DNA from: Aphelocoma coerulescens
Lineage: Eukaryota > Chordata > Aves > Passeriformes > Corvidae
Reading direction: 5' to 3'
DNA length: 64,000 bases
Assembly: GCF_041296385.1 (NCBI RefSeq)
Contig: NW_027184085.1
Location: forward strand, 558,001 to 622,000
Shown piece by piece: positions 46,155-58,183 of this stretch. Within the stretch, counting starts at the first letter, position 1. Each line of letters starts with the position of its first letter. The translations under genes and the position numbers were made by a program. The notes below the pieces were generated by a model, which was not told where the DNA came from, did no database searches, and worked only from the letters and a program-made list of their open reading frames with translations.

Positions 46155-46317
46155 CTTGATATGATCCATCATAAGCTGTTTCTGTGCATATAGAAGAGAA
46201 CAGTCTGGACACTTGAAAACAGACACCTTCTGGTTTTCAATGTGCTGATCAAAGTGGCGATAGAGCAAAGGTTGTAGAGTAAACACAGTGTCACACATAG
46301 AGCATTTATATATTATT
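46155..46317 (-). CDS. ZNF532: ZNF532 coding exon 4
   Basis: Residues 898-952: [55 protein letters not shown]. One complete finger (Cys903, Cys906, His919, His923) and a second (Cys934, Cys937, His950) that finishes in exon 5. Acceptor TGTTTTTAG; donor AAG|GTGTGT. Confidence 0.96.
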
Positions 46318-49300
46318 CTAAAAACAGAAGTACAATAAACAATGTCAGTCATGTTGAGGATCTATTTGCAAGAATCATGATAACTTTTTTTCTCATCACA
46401 GATAAGATCTGACATGTTTAAGCAATCGTTTCACACTGCCTGAAAAAAGTTAAACTAATTCAAAACATCCTTTAATTTCAAAATATGGGAGCAGTAGAAG
46501 AAACAGAAAAATAGAAAAAAAGAATTTAAAAACTGCAAACAAGAAGTCAGAAAACAACAGCATGTGCCAGTTACATATACAACAACATCTGCTCAGGATA
46601 CTCCGACAGTTCAACATCTTCAGTTTCTGAACTCACATCGTAGCTGAAGGATAATATCTCTGCTCCAGGTTACAAAAGCAGTATGTTTTAAGGGAGTCAT
46701 TCATTCAATAGTAGTTAGTAACATACTTCAAGATAAATATAATTTTGGCAATGTTCATGCCTTTGAGGCTCCTGAATGCCAAGCCTAGACTCTGTCAATG
46801 CCCTGAAGCTCCAACAGTGCAGGATGGGATTTCCCTGATCTGCCATTCCAAGCCTTGATGAATCTGTCATAGAAATGTAGAGACACCACCAAACTCTTCC
46901 TCTCTTGGAGCACGTGTGGCTTTTGAACTTAGGTCCCTCAGCCTCCTGTTCTGACAGCAGTTTTCTAACCACAGGTCATCAGATGAGAGAGAAATCTAAG
47001 CCATCTAATCTGTAGTGCTGCAGAGAAAGTTTAGCTAAAATAAAAGAATCCCAACCACAGGTGCTCAGTACAGCAAGAGGTGCTTCCCCTGTCCTAAAAA
47101 AAACACCAACCCACAAACCCTCCTGCCTGCTAAAGTGCTAAATCTTCTCATTAGCCACATAAATGTTCCCAGTCCTTTCCATATCCCTCTAAGTAATTAT
47201 CACTGATAGTGCATTGTTCCAGAGTTCTAGGGCTCGCTCTGCACTATGTTTTAAGATGACAAGAACAAGGGTATCGCTTCCATGTCCAAGCTGTCCTGTA
47301 ATTCCAAATGAAAAACAGTACACTTCTTCGTATTAACTGGGAAAGACTTTATTTTTGTGGTATCAAGTGGTCCCAGTTTCTCACATTTGCTAAGATAAAT
47401 GTATTATTGACACAGCAACCTCTGATTATCAATGTACTATTGTCCTGCTTTCTGTGCTGAACCCTTCACTGCAGATCTGTAGTGAATCTGCTACAAAAAA
47501 AATTTGACATCTTTCCGAATTTATTGCCTATAAAAATTGTAGCTCTCTAAAAACACCAAGAGCTGAATCTATGTATTTTCTATGGCAACTAAAATACTTT
47601 ACTCTGCTTTCACAGAAGCAGGACTATCTGGTAAAGATCCAAATTTCGACAAGTCTCTGGGCAATGACTGTACTCACTTAAATCCATACCAAAACATCTC
47701 GCAGTATAAGTTATGACTATACACACCTGGAGTATTTCCTTCAGACACAGCAAAAGCATGATTTTGAATCCTTAACAATATACATGCAACCATGTATGCT
47801 GGTTTTGGTTTTTTAAAATTTAACTCAAGTAGTCAGCATTTAACATGCAACTGCCTAAAATGCTGTTCAAAGCTTAAAGGCAGTTGTGCTTCCACAGGAT
47901 GACATTTACAGGGATGCTGGAGCAAGTCAGGCAGTTCATCCCATCCCATCCCATCCCATCCCATCCCATCCCATCCCATCCCATCCCATCCCATCCCATC
48001 CCATCCCATCCCATCCCATCCCATCCCATCCCATCCCATCCCGAGGCTGGTTACTCAGCACTGCTCGGGCCCCACAGTATACACCAAAGCAGGTGCATGG
48101 CCTTTTCACTTCCCAAAAATCTGTTTAACAAATTCACGTATTATCTTGGAATAAATACATGTGAAAGGAAAATACTTTCAATCACATAAAAGACATTTAG
48201 CATTTGGAAAGCTTCTGCACCAGACGATAGTATTTCTCCTTCCCAAATTTTTTTCTCTAAAAAAAGGAACTTGTGGAATAATACACTTTTACCAATAGTA
48301 CAGTAAATATCCATAATTCGGCTTGATAAACAAGAATTTCTGCAGTATTGAAAAAGAGATTAGCCATGAAAAATATCTTACTGCCATTCCTAGACACTGT
48401 TTACTGAAAAAAAGAAGATAATCTCTGTGGTTTTCTGGGAAACCAAAGCTTAGAGTATGTTACAGGAGAGAGCTTCTCAGAGTTGAAAGACGAGACAGCC
48501 ATCCATTTCCCTATATTAAAATAATCTCATTTCATCCCACTGAGAATCCCTGCATATAAAAGTAATTTTTCATACACCAATAGTTTAGTGCATCTGTTCT
48601 GAAGCAACTGTTTGTAATGTAATTGTAAATCACACAGTTCCAAGTAAATGCCAGAGGCAGGCAGCGAGATTCCCCAGGAGCCCAATTCCTGTAAGCACAG
48701 GAGTGTGACCTGCTACAGAGTCCCTCAGAAACCATGGGGTCCTGGCACTGCTGAAGCCATGGCCAGTGTCCCTGGACTGTGCCACACACCTGGGGTCAGG
48801 AATGAGGCTGGCAGGCTTGCAATGGGTGCCAGTCACGCAGCCCGGGTGCGCCGTGATGCAGCACAGACAACCCAAATGTGAACGTATTGCCTCCAATACA
48901 GCCTGTCAGTTCTGCTCAGCACTAGGCAGGCCAAGAACTCTGAGCACTGCAAGGGCTGGAAAAATCCTACCAGTCACTCTGCATGCATTTAAGGCACCAT
49001 CTTGATGAAAACTGGCAAATTTAAAGGAAACGCCACTTCTTAAGAGAAGCGCTCAACTATGGATTCTGTGACTTATTACAGTAGTACTTAATAAAATTTC
49101 ATTTTTTATAATCAAAATAAATTAGTAAAGAAATACAATTATAAGTGCATCTATATGGAAAGAAAACAAATGAAAAATACTTAATTCATGAACCTGATCA
49201 GAAACAGTTTGGCAGATCCAAGCACAGCTCACTTTTCGTATGTGTAACATCTTACAGAAATAGTGATCTTTTGGACTTCTCTAATGAGAACTATGAGAAC

Positions 49301-50375
49301 CTGAAAAAAGTTTTAAATGTTGGTATCTCACAGCCTCTGACTGATGATACCATCCTGAATTAAAACACGGTATCATTTCCCACTAGGCAGAAATGCCTTC
49401 ATTTGGTATCAGACATGGCAAGTTTGTTGCCACTTTGCTTTGATGAAGGTGTAAATAAAGAAAAAAAATTTCCTGTTAATATGTTAGAAGAAACAGTGAG
49501 AAACGGAACTCTTAGGAACGCTGATTATTACATCACATGATACTTTCTATGTTCTTGAGCCTGCAAGTTGTTACCGTGCTGGTGCTCTGTGCATGCCCCA
49601 GAGAAAACATGAAGCTCCAATCCCTGACTGTTTGCTCTGAACAGTGCACTTGTAGCAGTGAGGAAGCAGCAGATGGAGGAGAAGGGGTGCTCAGAGAGGC
49701 TCAGACCCGAGGGCTGGAGGGGTTTGCACACACAGCAGCACCTGCTGCCTTCAGCAGAGCCCGCCAGTGTCCAACAGCTTTAAAAAAAGACCCTGAAGCC
49801 GAGTCCCACCTCTGCCCTGTGTCACCACCTTCAGCAAACTACCACCTTTATGGCCAACTTTCCTAGCTACGAAACAGAACCACTTCTGCTTTAAGCCAGA
49901 AAGAGATTACCTATTGGAAAAAAGCTTATATAAACAGATAAAATCGCTTTTTCTCAACTTTTCAACCACGTTATGAAAATCACCACATAAGCACTGATGA
50001 GTCTTAGCAGCTCTTTTTGGAATCACATTATTTTAATTCACAGTAAAAATGCAGATGAGCTAAGCAGATTAAAACATCAGAATGAGCAAGACTCTGGCCA
50101 CCTGTCCAAATAATTTGTGTAATTGCATTTTGCAATCACTCTCTTGTAGCATGCAGTGCTTAAAGACCTGCTAGTACATTCAGAGAAATGTCACCTTTGC
50201 CCAGTGAACTCCCAGCTGAAAATTCATGAAAGCACTATACAAATCCCCATTACCAGCAGTCTGACAAAGTGGTGGCTGTGAGAGGTGACTGTTACAACTG
50301 CAAGCACAGGACAGAATGCAATTTCACAGCTTATTCAAATGCAGGCAAGTGCAGTAGAAGATTAATTTTGCTTAC
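46318..50375 (-). other. ZNF532: ZNF532 intron 3
   Basis: A 4.1-kb AT-rich intron holding the (CCATC)n microsatellite. No further repeat was recognised. Confidence 0.85.
47936..48042. repeat. Pentanucleotide microsatellite (CCATC)n
   Basis: About 21 uninterrupted copies of CCATC (GGATG on the other strand). It produces spurious frames reading IPSHP on the plus strand and GMGWD on the minus strand. Uninterrupted copies suggest length polymorphism. Confidence 0.98.
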
Positions 50376-50552
50376 TTTGGTTCGCCTATCTTGATACCGG
50401 GGTGTTGTGTATAGGCATGGGAGTGTGTGCTGGGAGCAGATTTAAATGCCATGGGACAGATAGGACACTTGTAAAAGACTTCACAGTGACAACCTTGAAT
50501 ATGAGACTTGAGTGCCGCCACGTCAGAGTACACAACATTGCAGTGCACGCAG
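50376..50552 (-). CDS. ZNF532: ZNF532 coding exon 3
   Basis: Residues 839-897 plus two bases: [58 protein letters not shown]. Two fingers: Cys840/843-His856/861 and Cys868/871-His884/889. Cys860 replaces a Ser of human ZNF532. Acceptor CTCTCTCCGCAG; donor CCAAA|GTAAGC. Confidence 0.96.
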
Positions 50553-53417
50553 CTGCGGAGAGAGCGAAGGAGAGTCAGTGCAGCCCCGCCCTGAGCAGTG
50601 CTGGACATAATCAACACAGATTTCCAAGCAAAGGGAAGAGAGAAACACACGTGGATAAAAACTGGATAAAACGATATTACTCTGTCAATTTAAACAACCC
50701 CGTAAGAATCAACCAGCAATTTGTGGATCACAAAGTAAGGGGAAAGAAATTTCACACATTTCCATTTGAAAATCTAAGAGATACAAGGTCAGAACATGTT
50801 TTTATGTTATTACAATAAAACAGAAGGGTCAACAGACAAATACTCTATTGATTGCAGAAAGAACGCTTAAGTCCTCTGCAAATTTGGAAAGAGATTTTCC
50901 AGAACACATTTTTTATCACATGCAGGGTATTGTTTATAAAGTACACCAAAGCAATTTAGAAACTACCACCAAATGGAAAACCAGTAAGGAAAACATTTTC
51001 ACCATTTCCCTTGTTTAGATTTACTGAAAATATACTGGTAGTGATTTTCTGCACATATAATCAAATCAGCACTTGGATTGAAACTCAGGAAAACTAAACC
51101 AAATCCCTACTATCAGATCAATATACCATATTGGAATTCAGAAAATATTTTTCAAAAACATACTTCTACTGTGTCGAAAATCTGTGACCTTTCCGCATCT
51201 ATTCTAAAATGAAATGATTAAAAATTTGAATTAATATTAGAACATAAGAATTTTTATACACAATGGCCCCCTTTAATGCCCTACATCTCCAGTACCAAAT
51301 GCTCCCAAATCAGTCCCAACAACATAGTGCAATCAGCAATTACGTGTCAAATGAAACAATTTCTTATTAATCAGTATCTTGAAGTAAGACTTTTACAAAC
51401 TCTTCAAATGTAGAAGGCCTCCACCCCTCCAGAATTTTAATTTTAGCATCTCTCATGGCAGTACGATTGTTGTCACATAAATGTCAATTTAATTTTTCAA
51501 TAGTTTTAGTGCCCTGACGATAGCAATAAAGCAGGAAATACAATTCTACATTGCATTTGAGGATCCCATTTTCCTTTTAAAATTTATCACCCTTGAATTG
51601 TATGAAATATCATCCTTTCTTTTTCTGAGCATTTAATTTATAGTCTTAATACTATTCATTGAGTTTATACCCATCTAGTCTCTGCTACCCAATGCATTCT
51701 CTAAAGCAGATCATTCTGGTCTTTTTTGGCTCTGTTAAGATCTTCTGTGCTCATACAGAGCTGAGCACTTCTTCATAGCCATACACAGCGTGATGCTCTC
51801 AGTAACACATCTACTCCTCAGTGTCCCTCCAGAGAGCCAGGTGGCATTTTCACCTCCCCATGCCACGGCTTGACTTCATTCTCTAGTGATGCCACATAAC
51901 AGCTGATCCTCAGCATCCACCATTGTATATTACACAGTTCCTAAGGACCAAGCCTTCTTCTCAGGGACTGTTCTAACAGCTTCTTGCTTTCACCTTGGCA
52001 GGATGCAGTGAAACGTCAGGCTGAAGTTTTCAGCTGATTCAGTGCAGACTAGCCTAAATCACTGGAATCAAGGGAACTTCTTGGAAGAGACCCTTTGGCA
52101 AAGTAGGATGGTGCAAGCTGCTCTTCAGGCAAAAGCACCACAGTTCTAAGAAGAGGCTGAGGAGTCTAAGGAGGGAGACAGTAACATTCCCAGAGACTGC
52201 TTTTGCTTGCCTGGGTGACTTTGGTTTAGTCTCACCAGATCAAGAAATTCTGACTCAGTGTTAAATGAGATGTTTATGAGACATGTTGAAAAGTTTAGTG
52301 ACTTAGATTCCCAGTGCAGGATTTGGGATTCCGCTGGTGTTACTGGGGCAGGCCAGGAGTCCCTAGAGGTGATTCTGTGTACAAACCCAAGAGACACAGA
52401 TTAGAGGGAAGGGCAGTGGAGTGCAGGAAGTAGATGGAAGAAATGCAGGACAAGACAGACTACTGCTTGAGAGGTAAGGGTAAAAGAAAAGAACCCAAAG
52501 AAATGAAAAGAGCTTGGAGTTATGTCAGGCCATGGATTCAAGCTGAAAACATAGGCTTGATGCAGTAAAAATGCTTTCTTCCCTTAGGGGAAGATTGCAC
52601 AGCCATCCTGGAAAATGAACTGTGGCACCTTAAGGGTGGAAGGAGCTACCTGCCCTAAGATTTAGAATGGCCTTTTTCCAGGCAGACAGGGTGGACGTGT
52701 TTTAGGAGTGCTGAGCAAAGCTCAGGGTATGGGCAGCTCTTCTGATCTCTTGCTGTGCTGCCTGCCATTCAGTGCAAGGAAAATTCTAACAGAAAACATT
52801 TTTTCAAGTCTTTCAAAACTAAACATTTCTATGAAATGCCTCTGCTCCCCATTTTCTCAGTGAGTTGCCATTACAGGGAAACATAAAAGTCAAAGGGAAA
52901 CTGAAGAGTAACAAAGGAGAACCAAAAGATAAGGCTGTTTGAGAAAGGTAATTTACAAGTCATGTAAAGCCAAGGAATCAACTTCCCACAGAAAAGAACA
53001 ACCAGACAGGTGCAGTATGCCCATCAACATCTCAATCATACATTCTGGAAGTACTGAAAATGACTGTTCTACCAGAGAGACAATCTAAAATTCAATGTTT
53101 TGAAAAAACTCAGGAAGTTTTTTAAAAAACCTGAAATTAAGACAATGCATCTGAATTTTCTAGACCTTATAAACCGTGAAGTCCTGAATCTGTGTGACAC
53201 TAGCTAATATTCTGATTAAATCATGTACAAAAGTGGATGCCCAAAACAAAGCAGAATCTTGATGTATTTATTCCAAAATTTTAGTACTAATAGTACTGTT
53301 GCCATGACAACCTTAAACCCATGAAGCTGGTCCAAATAATGCTTATGAAAATGGAAAATCACTTTTAAAACCATAAATTATACATAAATTGACAACAAAA
53401 GGAATCATTATACTGAC
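50553..53417 (-). other. ZNF532: ZNF532 intron 2
   Basis: A 2.9-kb AT-rich intron. No repeat or RNA gene was recognised. Confidence 0.85.
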
Positions 53418-53599
53418 CGAAACCCAACTCTTCGGGTATAATGCAGGCAGTTCTTAGTGACATGGGTCTGGAAGTGGACAGATCTGCAGATTGCTCCACA
53501 TTCAGGACACGTGTATGGAGATTTATGCTGATGAATTCTCTGGTGTGATGCAAAACTGCACTGGTTAGGAAGCAGCATCTGGCAGATATTGCATGTCTT
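53418..53599 (-). CDS. ZNF532: ZNF532 coding exon 2
   Basis: Residues 779-838 plus two bases: [60 protein letters not shown]. One C2H2 finger (Cys781/784, His797/801) and one atypical finger (Cys809/812, His824, Cys829). Acceptor TATCATTTAG; donor TTTCG|GTCAGT. Confidence 0.95.
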
Positions 53600-55420
53600 C
53601 TAAATGATAAACCAGAATAGATGAGACAAAAGGTTTGGTTCAGCTCTACGTAACGTCTTGTGTCAAACACTGCAATATAGCAAATAAAGGTTAAATGTCA
53701 TAACTGGGATGGGACCCAAAGCAGTAGCCAAATACAAACACAAGCCCTGCTGACAGAGCTGGCAGGTGCCGGAAGCCAGACTGACTGGCATTCTGGGCCA
53801 CAAAGCTCCTTCATACACCACTGACCACGGCAGATGCACATGGGTTTATGGAAATATTACTCAGGCGCCTTCCCAGATTACCTTGATAGTGCAAGGGGCC
53901 TACGTCCAACTCCAGAATCAAATTATTACTATTGTCTCTTATGGCTTGGAACTTGTGAATCTCACCAGTGACTTGCAAAGACTTAAAATCAAACCCAAGA
54001 CTCCTCATGATGTTGGTATTTTTTGAACATGTATTTGCATATTTTAGGAATATTCTCTCTAAGAGTCTGGCGTATGTAGTGATGTGTACACTCTGCAAAA
54101 ATATTGACCAAAAAATGATCTCCAGAGCTGCATTATTTACTAACATATACCCGAAGAAATCCTGAAATAAATGCTCTGGGAGCACTGTGGCTCGGTGTGT
54201 TTGAACACAGTCTCCGTACAGAGTTCTCCAATGTCCTGACACAGTAAGATGGCAAAATGCAAACCATTAAATATACAGCATGTTAAGCAAAGAAAACCTG
54301 CCATCACTGCAATGCAGATTCCACTGGCACTCCTGCCAGCCCACTACAATAGTGTTCAGCATGGGTACATTTACTGCTCTACTGCAATGCTCTGCCCGAG
54401 TTCAGCTAACTACAGGGATTTCAAACTGGCACCTGCTCAGAGCCTTTGGGACACGGTAAGGCTGTATTCAGACACACAGAAATACTCGCTTTGAAATGCC
54501 AAACACTTGGCCTTAATTGACCAAACAGTGGCCAGAAGTGAGGGACTCACAGCCTCAGGCTGACCAGAACTGTTTTGGGGTGTTAACTTTGTCTTAAGTT
54601 CAGCTAAAAGGCAAAACCCTCTGACCAGCCGTAAGTGGCACATTTACTGGGCTCAATACCATTCCCCAAATCTCTGTTTGGCTGTTCCTGTATTAACAGG
54701 CTGCAATACAATACTGGAGAATCTGGAACATTATTTGATTATGCAAGAAAACAGCAAACCAGAACTTCTTATTCCAGTAACAGAAACATTTGGAGGTTTC
54801 ACAGTCCTTCCAAAGCCTTTGGCTTGTAGGACTTCTGAAGGAAACCGGGATGTGGTAACACAAAAGAGCCACACAACATTCCAGCCCCAGCTCAGTGATT
54901 GTCCTGATTTTGCAGCAAGCTGCCAGACTCATGTGCTGACCCAACATGCCAATAATGCTCTTAGTTAAGGCCCCTGCTCTGCTATTTCAATGAGTACAGA
55001 AGATGTTTAATTGTAACTGATTACAGTAGAACAAGAAGCATCTACTGTGAAATTCTGACATTCAGCATGTTTGCTTACCATTTTATTTTGGGCTTAAGGT
55101 GGCATTAACTTCCAGTTCTCTCATTCCAACCCACACCAAAATAAAACACAGTTTGTGAAAATCATCACCTGCCTGCATTTAAAGTCAAAGTTTCAGAAAA
55201 AAAAAAAGGGTTAGAAGGAAAAATGGTGGAGGTGGAAAATAAAGATACACAAGAACGCTGAGTATGAAGGGAAATGAGCTATGCAGTTTCCATGGGAGCA
55301 ATATACTCCTTTCTGTAACTAAAGAGAAATATTAACATTCATTAGCCCAGATTTGCTGCCTTATCCCCCCAGCAAGTAGACGAGGGTTTTGTTCAGCCAG
55401 AAAACCTGTCAGTGAGTCAG

Positions 55421-55465
55421 GGTTAATATTCCTTTAGGTTAATATTCCTTTAAAAGGAATATTAA
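55421..55465. repeat. 16-bp direct duplication joined to a 27-bp palindrome
   Basis: GGTTAATATTCCTTTA occurs twice in tandem (55,421-55,436 and 55,437-55,452). The second copy continues into its own inverse, so 55,439-55,465 is a perfect inverted repeat with 13-bp arms (TTAATATTCCTTT) around a single central A. Confidence 0.92.
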
Positions 55466-56756
55466 TCGCAATAAAACATTATAGAAAGGTAACAACTTTA
55501 TAGGGAATGTATTTTCATTGCTAGGATTGTTCTACCATTGTTTATTTTAAACAAAACATTCTACTTCCATAACAGGAGTATAAGAGCAGCTACTTACTCA
55601 CTGAAAACACAAAACTATACATTTTCCATTTCAGGAGCAATTACATGGGCACTAGAAAGAAGAGTAAGCTGCAAATAACCTTTTTTCCTATTACTTGTTT
55701 GCAAACTCTGTTTACTTTTATTCTTCCTTCCTTCCTTCCAAAGAAAAAAATACCAATCTCATCTAACTTCCCTGTCCTCTTCCCCCTACAGTAATGGCAG
55801 TTTTACAGCAAAAAGCCAGTGCCAAGCACTAAGAAGGAAAACAAGTCAGAGTATTTCTCATCCAAGCTTCTCAAAAGGTAACATCTAAAGAAAAAGTAGC
55901 AAAATACTTAGTAATAAATGCCTCTACATAGTTCTTTCTCCAGGAAATACTATCCCTACAGGACGCAACCAAACACCCTGTAAAAAACCAGCTGCTGCTT
56001 GTCATATGAAAAGGACTACAAAAAGTGATTAATTAATATTTAAAAGGATATTTCAACAAAGAACATTTAAAACTATATTTATTAAGAGTGTTCTTTTCAA
56101 ATGGAAGAACATGAACATAGCTTCTTTTCCTCCAGTGCTTTGCACTGTTTTTTTTTAAATCTGCAGCTCTTAAAGCAGAGCAAGTTTCCATGAGAAGACA
56201 CAAACACCCTGACAGGCAGCAGGCAATGCCAGCTGCTCCTGCAACTCCAGGGGCTGTCCTCCTTGAACAGCAGTACCTGGGAACCCACACTTCTCTCTCC
56301 ACCTCCTTGCAGCTCCCTTCTGACATTCTGTGAACATCACAATTGCTTTTCTTTAGTGAATCACCAGGAAAAACAGTACCTAACAGGACATGTATGGAGA
56401 GCAAACTCAGCAGCAACAGGGAAAAAGCACCAGACAGAGGGAGAAAGGGAAGGGCAAAAGGTTTAGTTTACCTGGCCATAAAGACAAAAATCCCCCCACC
56501 CCAAAAGTGAGGACATCACTTTATCTTTGTTCTCTTTCTTTTTCTATTTGTATTTTAGCCTCATCTTCCCCAACCTATTCTTTGTCTCTCATCCAATTGC
56601 TTTGTCTTGGGGCCTTCTTACTTGCTTGATTTTCCCGTACCAAAACCAAAAGTTTTTGCAAGGACTACTGCATCTTAGATGGAATGCTACCTAATGGGCT
56701 TATTATGCACCAGCAAATCAGTTAGCTAAAAACCCTACGTAGCTCAATCTGGTACA

Positions 56757-56812
56757 GATTATATTTATATTTTTATATTAATTTATATTTATATATAAAA
56801 TATATACTCATG
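56757..56812. repeat. AT-rich low-complexity tract
   Basis: An imperfect TATATTTATATTTT repeat. Confidence 0.75.
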
Positions 56813-58183
56813 GTCAGCCATTAGACCCTGTTCAGAACTGCAGCAACATCTATGGATGAACATGTTCTGCTGAAGGAAACTCCCTTAGGTAGGCACACCT
56901 GTAGTATCTTACAAAGAAAAATTCACTTGCATGGTATTCCACTGGGAATCCAGGCTATTTCAGTCTAACTGCTAGCCAGTTAAAGGGAGGAGCTAAGGCA
57001 GAGCCACACAGTCAAGGTTATTTCCACGTGCAAATCTCTTTACATTACCACCTGTAGTGGTAGGTGCAGTGGAGCTGCTTCGTGGTACAGAATAAGTCCT
57101 GTGTGTAGTGAATAGAACCTGACAGGAACCTGCCTGTGCTCCTAGGACTAGTGCATTTTTTCCTAACTGCAGGACTTAAAAATCTTTAGCCTGTTCACTG
57201 TTGTCTGATTCCCAGGAACATTCCCGGGGCACTCCTGTCTTGAGCATGCTTGCAGGTTTTCAGCTTCCCCCCGCAGCAGGAAGCTGGAGCACCAAGCTCA
57301 CCTGAATGCTTTGAAACACACCAGAATCCCTTTTAATTGGCACACCCCAACAGAGATCCAACCATATAATTCAATTAACCACCTTCACTCTTCCAGGATT
57401 ATAAAATACATCGCACACTGATTAATATTAAGTTTTATTGAATGACGTATTTCTTTCAGGTCAGGCCACATACATTGGTAAAGAATTTTCAAATGGTTTT
57501 TAAGTTGAACTCATTAGCACTTGTAAGAGGAAAAGAAACCCAACCAACTAAACCAATGGTCACACAGAAAGGAAGGTGTGCCAGTGAGAACAGCACTTTG
57601 CGCTTTCTGAGGAAGAGCTGAGGCAAACAGCAGGCATTCCTGTCAGTAGTCAGTGTGCCATTTGTCACTGCCTGAGTCCCTCCCTGCACATGAGGGGAAT
57701 GCCTTGATCACTTAGGGCACTTGATGAAAACTCTAAAACCTGAAGACCAATCGAGAATGAATCACTTGAAGCTATCATTCAGGTTGAATAGACGGGCTGT
57801 TAATGAGGGTGCCAATTAAGTGGATTCCACGGGCTAGTCAAATTCCAAAGCACAGAAAGAAGCATTAAAATATTAATAGTAAAACCCATTATTATTTTCT
57901 GTATTATAATGTTCAGCTGTAAGAAAGCTAATGCTAAATTTTAGCAAAACTATACAGTGTCAATTTCAGACTTCACGGCCTAAAAAGATTCTAAGAAAAG
58001 TCTTATTTATGTTGCATATGTTGACATTCACTATATAAGTGCTTGCAAGACTTTTTGTGGTTTTCGTTTATCATTTTAATCACAGAGGTTCAGATAATTA
58101 ACAGCTAAATGAAAGTAAAAACATATCCAAAGTCTCCTAGGCTTATAGATGAAACATTGGAATGTAAACATAGGATACTCTAC

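Larger units (their letters stand above)
53600..58183 (-). other. ZNF532: ZNF532 intron 1 (between coding exons 1 and 2)
   Basis: A 4.6-kb intron. It contains the 16-bp direct repeat plus 27-bp palindrome at 55.42-55.47 kb and an AT-rich tract at 56,757-56,812. Donor GTAGAG is a weaker match. No transposon was recognised. Confidence 0.85.

Noticed and set aside
47833..48189. Frames encoding repeated IPSHP or GMGWD
   Set aside because: These are translations of the CCATC microsatellite; there is no start context or conserved flank.
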